A stretch of 10,822 nucleotides of DNA. Origin: an uncultured Bacilli bacterium (GTDB taxonomy: Bacteria > Bacillota_I > Bacilli_A > RF39 > UBA660). The notes beneath the pieces were generated by a model. It was not told the DNA's origin, searched no databases, and saw nothing but the letters and a program-made list of their open reading frames with translations. The position numbers and the translations under genes were made by a program. Below, piece after piece: positions 1 through 5,921 of this stretch. The stretch covers positions 1 through 10,822 of the forward strand of contig CANRBD010000039.1 of NCBI GenBank assembly GCA_947628765.1, read 5' to 3'. Position 1 is the stretch's first letter; each line of letters opens with the position of its first letter.

Positions 1-99
1 AGAATAGTTAGCTATAATAAGCCAAAGAGAATAATTACCTTTGATAATGGTGAAACAGTTGATATTATTTCAACTAGATTTGAAGGAGAGTTGATCTAA
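1..99 (+). CDS. C-terminal end of a probable LytTR-type response regulator (partial)
   Basis: The first frame is open from the left edge and ends at TAA 97-99, giving the last 32 residues of a protein. The tail reads like the end of a LytTR DNA-binding domain, with KRIITFDNGETVDIISTRF resembling the closing beta strands of AgrA-family regulators. The gene ends 2 nt before the start of the AgrC-like kinase, and its last codons supply the kinase ribosome site, so the two are almost certainly co-transcribed. The expected role is to be phosphorylated by that kinase and bind promoters of the signalling locus. The receiver domain lies outside the window, so the family call rests on a short tail plus context. 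Another regulator type cannot be excluded. Confidence 0.6.
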   Translation, partial: RIVSYNKPKRIITFDNGETVDIISTRFEGELI

Positions 100-101
100 A
101 G

Positions 102-1433
102 ATGAATATTGAAAATATCCTGTTGGACGCTATTTCTGGTATATTTTTAGGTGTATTTAGCATATTTTGTTGGAATAAATTAGAAAACAAAGAAAATAAT
201 TGGAAAAATTATAGAGTTTATTTAATTATTTTATTAATGGTTATAGGATGCACTATAATTACTGTTTATGTATCAGAATATTTTAGAATTTTTAGTACAT
301 TATTGTTATTAATGATAATTAACTATTTATTCGTTTTAAAAGACATTAGAAAAAGTATAGTGTCTACTTTTGTGTCACAATTTATATTTATGATTAGTGA
401 ATTGATATTTGTTTTGCTTTTTACTCCATTTTTAGGGAATAATGTAGAAAATCTCAAAACAGATAATATCGGTATTATTTGCATTAATTTAGCGGTTGCT
501 AGTTTGTCCTTTTTATTATTAAAAACTAACATTCCTCAGAAAATATATTTGAAAGTAATTGAATTGTGTGATAATTTGCAAAAAAATTTATTGATTTCGA
601 TGACGGTAATTACTGTCCTAGTTGCAAGTGCATTTACAATTATGACATGGATGAATTTGTCTACGGTTTTAACGTTAGCTCTAAATACTATTTTAGTTTT
701 AGTATATATTGGAATAATTGTTAAATTATTATCCACTGAAGTTAATTTTAAATCAATTAATAGTAAGTATGAAACTAGTTTATCAAGTTTAAAAGAATAT
801 GAAACTATCATGAATAAATATCGCGTGGATAATCATGAAAATAAAAATCAATTATTGATTATTAGAAATATGATTAAATCCAAAGATAATAATGTTGTTA
901 GTTATATAGAAAATTTAGTTAATGAAAAAATTAAAGACAATGAAACTATCTTTTATAAAACTTCTAGGATTCCTGAAGGAGGACTTAGAGCTACTATATA
1001 CTCAAAAATGTGCAAAATGGAAGAGTTAAATATTAAGTGTATATTGGACATTGCAAATGAAATTAAGACTGTGGATTTAATAAAAATGGGTGATAAAGTT
1101 ACTTTGGATATGTGTAAAATAATAAGCGTATTTTTGGATAATGCTATAGATGAAGTAAGTAAATTAAATAAAAAAGAAATAACAGTAGAATTATTTATAA
1201 TGGATAACAACTTATGTATTGATATTTCCAACAATTATGGTTTAGATACAAATTTTGAAAAAATAGGCTTACCTAAATATACGACTAAAGGAGATAATCA
1301 TGGCTATGGATTAGCTTTGGTAAAAGAGTTAGTTAAAAATAATAAATTATTAAGCAATGAAAAAATAATAAATAAAAATAAATTTACACAAAGACTTAAA
1401 GTAAACATTTATGAACTCAAAAACCCCAAATAG
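102..1433 (+). CDS. AgrC-like membrane sensor histidine kinase (HPK10/GHKL family)
   Basis: This 443-residue sensor kinase probably detects the cyclic peptide made by the neighbouring AgrB/AgrD. Residues 1-210 contain six or seven hydrophobic segments (about 6-25, 38-57, 60-78, 86-109, 122-140, 164-185, 187-210). A helical linker of about 212-242 follows. The phospho-acceptor is probably H245 in VDNHENKNQLLIIRNMI. The ATP-binding GHKL domain shows an N box at VFLDNAIDE (N347) and a G box at TTKGDNHGYGLALVK (394-408). Length and layout match AgrC-type receptors, but the His region differs from the FRHD form of staphylococcal AgrC. The ATG at 102 has AAGGAGAG at 83-90, about 11 nt upstream. The regulator precedes the kinase, the reverse of the classical agrC-agrA order. 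The final codons form half of the terminator hairpin. Peptide specificity is inferred from context. Confidence 0.88.
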   Translation: MNIENILLDAISGIFLGVFSIFCWNKLENKENNWKNYRVYLIILLMVIGCTIITVYVSEYFRIFSTLLLLMIINYLFVLKDIRKSIVSTFVSQFIFMISELIFVLLFTPFLGNNVENLKTDNIGIICINLAVASLSFLLLKTNIPQKIYLKVIELCDNLQKNLLISMTVITVLVASAFTIMTWMNLSTVLTLALNTILVLVYIGIIVKLLSTEVNFKSINSKYETSLSSLKEYETIMNKYRVDNHENKNQLLIIRNMIKSKDNNVVSYIENLVNEKIKDNETIFYKTSRIPEGGLRATIYSKMCKMEELNIKCILDIANEIKTVDLIKMGDKVTLDMCKIISVFLDNAIDEVSKLNKKEITVELFIMDNNLCIDISNNYGLDTNFEKIGLPKYTTKGDNHGYGLALVKELVKNNKLLSNEKIINKNKFTQRLKVNIYELKNPK

Positions 1434-1450
1434 GGGTTTTGTTTTTTATT
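1420..1450. terminator. Bidirectional intrinsic terminator between converging agr units
   Basis: AAAACCCC (1420-1427) pairs perfectly with GGGGTTTT (1433-1440) around a 5-nt loop. On the plus strand it is followed by GTTTTTTATT, ending the kinase transcript. On the minus strand the hairpin is followed by TTTTT-equivalent bases and lies just beyond the agrD stop, so it can also end the agrBD transcript. The kinase TAG stop (1431-1433) lies in the loop and the start of the 3' arm. Confidence 0.85.
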
Positions 1451-1565
1451 TGATTAAGCTTTTAGGTGTTTCTTCTTCATCTAACCACCAAAATAAACAA
1501 GCTTGGCTTCCAAGGTTTGCGAAAACGCCACCTAAGTTAGCTAAAATAGCAGTAATAACAGACAT
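1446..1565 (-). CDS. agrD: AgrD-like cyclic autoinducer peptide precursor (39 aa)
   Basis: This short gene reads from ATG at 1565-1563 to TAA at 1448-1446. It has an excellent ribosome site, AGGAAGGAGGT (1582-1572), 6 nt upstream. The product has the three parts of an AgrD precursor. Residues 1-22 are an amphipathic leader (MSVITAILANLGGVFANLGS...). C23 opens the core ACLFWWL. An acidic tail, DEEETPKSLIK (29-39), resembles the DEPEVPKEL tail of staphylococcal AgrD. AgrB should cut after the core, and C23 should close a thiolactone ring with the new C-terminus. agrB lies 23 nt upstream on the same strand, the canonical agrB-agrD order. Compared with well-known AgrDs there is one extra residue between Cys and the acidic tail, so the ring may be CLFWW or CLFWWL. 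The sequence and context make the identity very likely; the mature peptide is inference. Confidence 0.9.
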   Translation of the reverse strand: MSVITAILANLGGVFANLGSQACLFWWLDEEETPKSLIK

Positions 1566-1571
1566 CTGATT

Positions 1572-1582
1572 ACCTCCTTCCT
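1572..1582 (-). promoter_or_regulatory. Strong ribosome binding site of agrD
   Basis: The minus strand reads AGGAAGGAGGT six bases before the ATG at 1565. It is a near-perfect Shine-Dalgarno sequence, much stronger than that of agrB, and fixes the start of this short gene. It would favour higher peptide output than protease output from a shared mRNA. Confidence 0.85.
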
Positions 1583-1588
1583 AATCTT

Positions 1589-2188
1589 TTATTGGTGATA
1601 ACTTTTGTAGTTATCATATGGTTGTCCAAAAACTTTATATGTTACTTTAGAAATCATTATATTTTGAATAATTAAAGCTAATATAAAACAATTAGACAAA
1701 AAATTATTTATTATGGCAATAGATAGTATTACGAATATTGTGGCAGTAATGGTTGATAAAGTTTTGTATACCATTCTTCTTTTTGGGCTGACAATTGGTT
1801 TTTTAACTGTATCAGCAGGGCTATTTTTAAATATTAATAATATACCAATTATACCAATAATTATTTTTAACAATAGTGGAAATGTAATAATTGTACATAA
1901 ATAAGTAGATCCTATGAAAATCGTTGTAGATGATAATAAACATATCCAGCTTTTAGTGGCATGCAAACCAAATGATGTCATTCTAAGCAAATTATAAATT
2001 ATTGTAAATATAATTAATTCTTTTAAAATGCCCAAAATCAAAGCGATAAGACATATGATAATAGTTTTCGAAATAGTTATATAAATGCTAGCTAAACCAT
2101 ATCTAATTTCGGCCAATTTAACATCATCATATTCGGGATATTGTTTTTGAATTAATGACATTGATTTACCAACTATTAATTCTTTCAT
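1589..2188 (-). CDS. agrB: AgrB-like membrane cysteine protease, autoinducer peptide processing
   Basis: This 199-residue integral membrane protein should cleave the AgrD tail and catalyse thiolactone formation. The catalytic pair is visible as H76 (in RMTSFGLHATKSW) and C83 (in WICLLSS). The His-Cys spacing of 7 is the same as in S. aureus AgrB (H77/C84). The family signature SPADTVKKPIVSPKRR is at 123-138. Hydrophobic segments lie at about 36-55, 56-68, 82-100, 104-121, 145-161 and 164-180, and the length is normal for the family. The start at 2188 has only a modest GAAAGG element about 12 nt upstream. M10 is a possible alternative start, but full length fits the family better. It is the upstream gene of an agrB-agrD unit on the opposite strand to kinase and regulator. 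The family assignment is secure; pairing with this AgrD is from adjacency. Confidence 0.93.
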   Translation of the reverse strand: MKELIVGKSMSLIQKQYPEYDDVKLAEIRYGLASIYITISKTIIICLIALILGILKELIIFTIIYNLLRMTSFGLHATKSWICLLSSTTIFIGSTYLCTIITFPLLLKIIIGIIGILLIFKNSPADTVKKPIVSPKRRMVYKTLSTITATIFVILSIAIINNFLSNCFILALIIQNIMISKVTYKVFGQPYDNYKSYHQ

Positions 2189-2215
2189 ATAATCTACTGC
2201 CTTTCTACTATTGCA

Positions 2216-2251
2216 ATTTTATCTTAACAATTTTAAAACCCAAAAATAACA
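2216..2251 (-). promoter_or_regulatory. Weak candidate agrBD promoter with TGTTA direct repeats
   Basis: On the minus strand TTGGGT (2243-2238) and TAAAAT (2221-2216) are 16 nt apart, about 28 nt upstream of the agrB start. TGTTA occurs twice (2251-2247 and 2229-2225), 22 nt start to start. That is close to the two-turn spacing of AgrA/LytTR half-sites, and the second copy reads ATTGTTAAG against the known ACAGTTAAG half-site. The -35 is poor, as expected for an activator-dependent promoter. The second repeat lies between -35 and -10, which is not typical, and AT-richness makes chance matches easy. This is a weak candidate only. Confidence 0.25.
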
Positions 2252-2315
2252 CTTTAGCACGAGAGCGAATAAAAAAAGTTTAAACGTCAAAATAAATGTA
2301 ACTAGTGATTACACA

Positions 2316-2329
2316 TGAAAGCGTTTGGA
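2316..2329. promoter_or_regulatory. cre-like sequence (possible CcpA site)
   Basis: TGAAAGCGTTTGGA matches the cre consensus TGWAANCGNTNWCA at all specified positions except two near the 3' end. The TGAAAGCG half is perfect. It lies between the agrB and csp promoters, so it could act on either. No CcpA gene is in view and a single site can occur by chance, so function is inference. Confidence 0.25.
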
Positions 2330-2416
2330 CATCGAAATAGCGCTTTTGTGCAAATAGCTAACAAAAAAACACGATAAGACGTAAAATGAGTATTGTCTGC
2401 GGCTGTGATTTATGCA

Positions 2417-2455
2417 ATTTTTGTCGAAATTTGCTGTATGATTTTTGTTGAAATT
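2417..2455 (+). repeat. Pair of 15-bp direct repeats at the csp promoter
   Basis: ATTTTTGTCGAAATT (2417-2431) recurs as ATTTTTGTTGAAATT (2441-2455) with one mismatch, 24 nt start to start. The second copy contains the -35 element TTGAAA of csp. This placement would suit a regulator binding site that blocks or remodels the promoter. The T/A-rich composition weakens the statistical case. Confidence 0.5.
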
Positions 2456-2476
2456 AATAGTCGCAAGAGGTATAGT
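2448..2476 (+). promoter_or_regulatory. Promoter of the cold-shock gene
   Basis: TTGAAA (2448-2453) and TATAGT (2471-2476) are separated by an ideal 17 nt, predicting transcription from about 2483 and a leader of about 32 nt. This leader is shorter than the long 5' UTRs of E. coli cspA, so no cold-sensing leader RNA is evident from this promoter. The ribosome site AGGGAG (2501-2506) lies 8 nt before the ATG. Confidence 0.7.
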
Positions 2477-2514
2477 AAGATTGTAAAGGAAATTACTAGA
2501 AGGGAGATGTAGGC

Positions 2515-2727
2515 ATGAGAGGTAAAGTGAAATGGTTCAACAACGAAAAAGGATTCGGCTTTATCGAATATAACGACCAAGAAGATATATTTGTACATTA
2601 TTCTTCTATCCTTTCAGAGGGCTATAAAACTTTAGTTGAAGGCCAATATGTAGAGTTCGAGCTGGTAAGAACTGACAAGGGTCTTCAAGCCAAAAATGTA
2701 GTAGAAATTAAGACTGCTTTAGTATAA
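2515..2727 (+). CDS. Cold-shock domain protein (CspA/CspB family)
   Basis: This 70-residue single cold-shock domain binds single-stranded RNA and DNA and acts as an RNA chaperone that keeps mRNA unfolded. Both RNA-binding motifs are visible: RNP1 as KGFGFIEY (about 12-19) and RNP2 as DIFVHYS (24-30). The N-terminal MRGKVKWFNNEKGFGF is typical of the family, and the length is the usual 65-70 residues. The ATG has AGGGAG 8 nt upstream. The gene has its own promoter and terminator, so it is monocistronic. It lies divergent to agrB and upstream of hpf. Which paralogue it is cannot be told, and cold induction is not shown by the sequence. Confidence 0.95.
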   Translation: MRGKVKWFNNEKGFGFIEYNDQEDIFVHYSSILSEGYKTLVEGQYVEFELVRTDKGLQAKNVVEIKTALV

Positions 2728-2747
2728 GGTAGTCTTTTTTGTTTTTT
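2710..2747 (+). terminator. Intrinsic terminator of csp
   Basis: AAGACTGC (2710-2717) pairs with GTAGTCTT (2729-2736) as 8 bp with one G-U pair, followed by TTTTGTTTTTT. The 5' arm lies in the last codons of csp and the TAA (2725-2727) lies in the loop. Confidence 0.85.
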
Positions 2748-2781
2748 ACGTATGATATCCATACTATTTTCATTAGATATG

Positions 2782-2790
2782 TGGTATAAT
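2782..2790 (+). promoter_or_regulatory. Extended -10 promoter of hpf
   Basis: TGGTATAAT is a perfect extended -10 (TGn plus TATAAT 2785-2790). At 17 nt upstream there is only TACTAT, a poor -35, which the extended motif could compensate for. The predicted start near 2797 falls at the AGGAG ribosome site (2797-2801), leaving a leader of about 13 nt. No stress sigma-factor motif was recognised. Confidence 0.6.
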
Positions 2791-2809
2791 GTAACTAGGA
2801 GATGATGAT

Positions 2810-3343
2810 ATGGAATATAGAATACATGGGAAGAAGTTTAAAGTAACTAATGACATTAAAAATTACGTGGAAACTAAACTTGATAAATTAAATAAATATT
2901 TTGAAAAACCAGAAAGTTTTGAAGCTAAAGTTGTTATTAGACCAGATGGACTAAATTATGTTGTTGAGGTAACGATACCTGCTAAAAAAATGATTTTACG
3001 TGCTGAAGAAACTAATAAAGATCCTTATGCGGGCATAGACTTAGTATTAGATAAATTAGAAAGACAAATTAGAAAGAATAAAACTCGTATGAGTAAAAAA
3101 GATACAAAAGAGAGATTTTCTGATTTAGCTTTAGATTTTGAAGTGCCAAAAGAAGAACTTGATAAAACTAAAATTGTTAAACGTAAAGCTGTCGAACTTA
3201 AGCCAATGAGTGAAGAAGAAGCTATTTTACAAATGAATTTAATTGACCACTCATTCTTTATCTTTAGAAATTCTAAAAATGGTGAAATTGAAGTTATTTA
3301 TATGCGTAAAGATGGCAATTATGGAGTCATTAAAGAAAAATAA
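2810..3343 (+). CDS. hpf: Ribosome hibernation promoting factor, long form
   Basis: This 177-residue protein has the two-domain layout of long HPF, which pairs 70S ribosomes into inactive 100S dimers in stationary phase or stress. The N-terminal S30AE domain (about 1-100) starts MEYRIHGKKFKVT and contains DPYAGIDLVLDKLERQIRK, typical of ribosome-binding HPF/YfiA domains. The C-terminal dimerisation domain (about 120-177) shows KPMSEEEAILQMNLIDHSFF (131-150) and YMRKDGNYGVI, strongly conserved in the long form. The ATG has AGGAG 8 nt upstream. The gene lies between csp and secA with its own promoter and terminator. The hpf-secA pair is also adjacent in Bacillus and relatives. Identity is secure. 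Confidence 0.96.
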   Translation: MEYRIHGKKFKVTNDIKNYVETKLDKLNKYFEKPESFEAKVVIRPDGLNYVVEVTIPAKKMILRAEETNKDPYAGIDLVLDKLERQIRKNKTRMSKKDTKERFSDLALDFEVPKEELDKTKIVKRKAVELKPMSEEEAILQMNLIDHSFFIFRNSKNGEIEVIYMRKDGNYGVIKEK

Positions 3344-3363
3344 AGGCAATTAAGCCTTTTTTT
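3342..3363 (+). terminator. Intrinsic terminator of hpf
   Basis: AAAGGC (3342-3347) pairs with GCCTTT (3354-3359) over a 6-nt loop, and a T run follows to 3363. The stem starts inside the TAA stop (3341-3343). The short stem may allow some readthrough into secA. Confidence 0.75.
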
Positions 3364-3383
3364 GTGCTTTTATAAGTGTTTTA

Positions 3384-3392
3384 TGATACAAT
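3384..3392 (+). promoter_or_regulatory. Extended -10 promoter of secA
   Basis: TGATACAAT is a TGn-extended -10 element (TACAAT at 3387-3392), 29 nt before the secA ATG. The region 17 nt upstream (GTGCTT) is a poor -35. The ribosome site GAAAGGA (3405-3411) lies 10 nt before the ATG. Confidence 0.5.
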
Positions 3393-3421
3393 ATTAATAG
3401 ACATGAAAGGATTGACCGAAT

Positions 3422-5914
3422 ATGAAATTATTTAAAAAAATTTTTGACCATGAATATAAAGAATTAGAACGTTTTAAAGAATTAGCCAACCAAATCGAAG
3501 CTTTAGATGAGGATATGGGTAAGCTTACCGATAAAGAGCTTAAAGCCAAAACAACTGAATTTAAGGAACGTCTAGGCAAAGGCGAAACTTTAGAAGACAT
3601 TTTAGTCGAGGCTTTTGCTGTCGCTAGAGAAGCGGCTTTCAGGGTCTTAAATCAAAAGCCATTTTATGTGCAATTAATTGGTGGACTAGCCATTCACTAT
3701 GGTAATATTGCCGAAATGAAAACTGGTGAAGGTAAAACTTTAACATCAGTCTTGCCCGCATATGTTAATGCTTTAACTGGTGATGGTGTTCACATTATCA
3801 CAGTAAACGAATACTTAGCTGGCCGTGATGCTGGATGGATGGGCAAAATCTATGAATTTTTAGGTTTAACTGTCGGAGTCAACTACCGCGAATATTCACC
3901 TAAAGAAAAAAGAGAAGCTTATAACTGTGATATTATGTATTCAACAAATAATGAAATTGGTTTTGACTACTTAAGAGATAATATGGTAGTTAGAGCTGAA
4001 GATCGTGTTCAAAGACCACTTAACTTTGTTATCATCGATGAGGTGGACTCTGTATTAATCGATGAAGCTAGAACGCCACTTATTATTTCTGGAGGTTCGA
4101 TGAAATCAGCTAATTTATATATTGATGCTGATAAATTTGCTAAAACTTTAAAAGAAAATAATGGATACATTTATGATGAAAAAACTAAGCAAGTTTCTTT
4201 AGACGATGAAGGCATGAAGAAAGCTGAAAAACACTTTAATGTTAAAAACTTATATGATATTGAAAACACTACTTTAGTGCATTTTATCAATCAAGCTTTA
4301 AGAGCTAACTATAGTATGAAACGTGACTTTGATTACGTTGTTCAAGAAGATAAAATCGTTATCGTTGATCAATTTACAGGAAGACTTATGCCTGGTAGAG
4401 CCTTTTCTGAAGGACTTCATCAAGCGATTGAAGCAAAAGAAGGCGTAACTATCAATGAAGAGACTAAAACTTTAGCGACTATTACTTTCCAAAACTTATT
4501 TAGAATGTATAAAAAGATTGCTGGAATGACTGGTACAGCTAAAACTGAAGAAGAAGAATTTAGAGATATTTATAACATGTTCGTTATTACTATCCCAACT
4601 AATAAACCAGTAATTAGACAAGATTTAGGTGATTTAATTTTCGCTGTATCATCTGGTAAATATGCAGCTATTGTTAAAGAAATTAAAAAAAGACATGAAC
4701 TAGGGCAACCAGTTTTAGTGGGTACGATTGCCGTTGAAAATAGTGAGCTTTTAAGTAATTTACTTAAAAAAGAGCATATTCCACATGAAGTTTTAAATGC
4801 TAAAAATAATGCTCGTGAAGCTGAGATTATTGCCAAAGCTGGTCAAAAAGGAGCGGTGACTATCGCTACTAACATGGCCGGTCGTGGAACCGATATCCAG
4901 TTAGGTGAAGGGGTTAAAGAATTAGGTGGTCTTTGTGTTTTAGGAACTGAAAGACATGAATCAAGACGTATCGATAATCAGTTAAGAGGTCGTTCTGGTC
5001 GTCAAGGAGATCCTGGAATTACCCAATTCTATGTTTCCTTTGAAGATGAGCTTATGGTAAGATTTGGAACTGATAGTGCCAAAGCCATGCTTCAGCGTTT
5101 AGGTTTTGATGGCGAAATGAATATTCGCAGTAAATCTTTATCGCGTTCGATTGAATCAGCGCAAAAACGTGTTGAAGGTAATAACTTTGATACTCGTAAA
5201 AACTTACTAGAATATGATGATGTATTAAATAATCAACGCGGTCTTATTTATGATAGACGTAATAGAATTTTAGATAGTGAATCTATTCATGATGATGTTT
5301 TAAAAAGCTTCTATGACCATATTGAAGTTAATGTTAAAGATCATGTAGATTCAGAAGGAAATTTAACTGGTTTAGATATCAGTGAAATCTTAGAATCTGC
5401 TAATCAAAACTTACTTACAACTCCACTTGAAATTAAAGAACTAGAAGAATTAGATGCCGATAGTTTAACAGAAACTATCTATAATGCCGTAGTTAAGGAA
5501 TATGATCATCGTATGGAAGATGTTCCTGAAGAAATTCGTAATGAATTTGAAAAAGCTGTCACTTTAAGAGTCATAGATACGCACTGGATGGATCATATTA
5601 ATGAAATGAGCATCTTAAGAGAAGGTATTCATTTAAGAGGTTATGGTCAAGAAAATCCATTAAGAGCTTATACTGCCGAAGGTTATGAACTTTTCGATAA
5701 TTTGCTAGACACCATTGATACTGATGTTACTAGATTTTTATTACATGCTGAAGTAAGACAAAATACCGAAAGAGAACAAGTCATTAAAGGTAAAGCTGTT
5801 GATGATCCTAACAAAGTTAGAAAACAACAACCTAAAAGAACCAAAAAAATTGGTCGTAATGAACCATGTCCTTGTGGCAGTGGCAAAAAATATAAAAATT
5901 GTCATGGAAAGTAG
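3422..5914 (+). CDS. secA: Preprotein translocase motor ATPase SecA
   Basis: SecA drives secretory proteins through SecYEG by ATP hydrolysis at the membrane. The 830-residue product is of normal full length. Visible landmarks are the N-terminal helix and HPKPFYVQ-like region QKPFYVQLIGG (about 77-87), Walker A MKTGEGKT (99-106, K105), and DEAD motif II IIDEVDSVLIDEART (204-218, D206). The motif VVQEDKIVIVDQFTGRLMPG lies near 306-325, MTGTAKTEEEEF near 367-378, and helicase-like motifs TNMAGRGTDIQLG (483-495) and QLRGRSGRQGDPG downstream. The C-terminal metal-binding tail CPCGSGKKYKNCHGK (816-830) has C816, C818, C827 and H828, which in other SecAs bind zinc and contact SecB or ribosomes. The gene follows hpf and is followed 7 nt later by a PH-like protein gene, so the two are probably co-transcribed. 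No defects were seen. Confidence 0.99.
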   Translation: MKLFKKIFDHEYKELERFKELANQIEALDEDMGKLTDKELKAKTTEFKERLGKGETLEDILVEAFAVAREAAFRVLNQKPFYVQLIGGLAIHYGNIAEMKTGEGKTLTSVLPAYVNALTGDGVHIITVNEYLAGRDAGWMGKIYEFLGLTVGVNYREYSPKEKREAYNCDIMYSTNNEIGFDYLRDNMVVRAEDRVQRPLNFVIIDEVDSVLIDEARTPLIISGGSMKSANLYIDADKFAKTLKENNGYIYDEKTKQVSLDDEGMKKAEKHFNVKNLYDIENTTLVHFINQALRANYSMKRDFDYVVQEDKIVIVDQFTGRLMPGRAFSEGLHQAIEAKEGVTINEETKTLATITFQNLFRMYKKIAGMTGTAKTEEEEFRDIYNMFVITIPTNKPVIRQDLGDLIFAVSSGKYAAIVKEIKKRHELGQPVLVGTIAVENSELLSNLLKKEHIPHEVLNAKNNAREAEIIAKAGQKGAVTIATNMAGRGTDIQLGEGVKELGGLCVLGTERHESRRIDNQLRGRSGRQGDPGITQFYVSFEDELMVRFGTDSAKAMLQRLGFDGEMNIRSKSLSRSIESAQKRVEGNNFDTRKNLLEYDDVLNNQRGLIYDRRNRILDSESIHDDVLKSFYDHIEVNVKDHVDSEGNLTGLDISEILESANQNLLTTPLEIKELEELDADSLTETIYNAVVKEYDHRMEDVPEEIRNEFEKAVTLRVIDTHWMDHINEMSILREGIHLRGYGQENPLRAYTAEGYELFDNLLDTIDTDVTRFLLHAEVRQNTEREQVIKGKAVDDPNKVRKQQPKRTKKIGRNEPCPCGSGKKYKNCHGK

Positions 5915-5921
5915 GGAAAAT

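Larger units (their letters stand above)
2189..2514. other. Divergent intergenic region agrB / csp
   Basis: This 326-base gene-free stretch separates the leftward agrBD unit from the rightward csp gene. It holds the csp promoter and ribosome site at the right end, a pair of 15-bp direct repeats, a cre-like sequence in the middle, and weak promoter-like and LytTR-like elements near agrB. A 6-bp inverted repeat (AAAGCG 2318-2323 / CGCTTT 2341-2346, 17-base loop) overlaps the cre-like site. No convincing small ORF or structured RNA was seen on either strand. Confidence 0.7.

Noticed and set aside
1713..1904. Plus-strand open frame of 63 codons inside agrB.
   Set aside because: It is a mirror of the hydrophobic AgrB reading frame with no ribosome site; agrB is secured by its catalytic motifs.
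2281..2291. Minus-strand TTGACG as a -35 element for agrB.
   Set aside because: No acceptable -10 lies 16-18 nt downstream; the bases there are GC-containing (CGCTCT).
2318..2346. Inverted repeat AAAGCG/CGCTTT as a terminator or structured RNA.
   Set aside because: Six base pairs with a 17-base loop and only four T after it is too weak. It is mentioned only as part of the intergenic region.
2410..2598. Minus-strand open frame of 62 codons across the csp start.
   Set aside because: It is antisense to the conserved csp coding region and its promoter, with no ribosome site and no recognisable protein features.
4570..4836. Minus-strand open frame of 88 codons inside secA.
   Set aside because: It lies wholly antisense to conserved SecA sequence and has Ser/Leu-rich shadow composition, so it is not a gene.
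5799..5921. Longer reading of the PH-like gene starting inside secA (ATG 5799 or 5904).
   Set aside because: These starts overlap the conserved SecA metal-binding tail and have no ribosome site. AGGG 5 nt before the ATG at 5922 supports the shorter protein.
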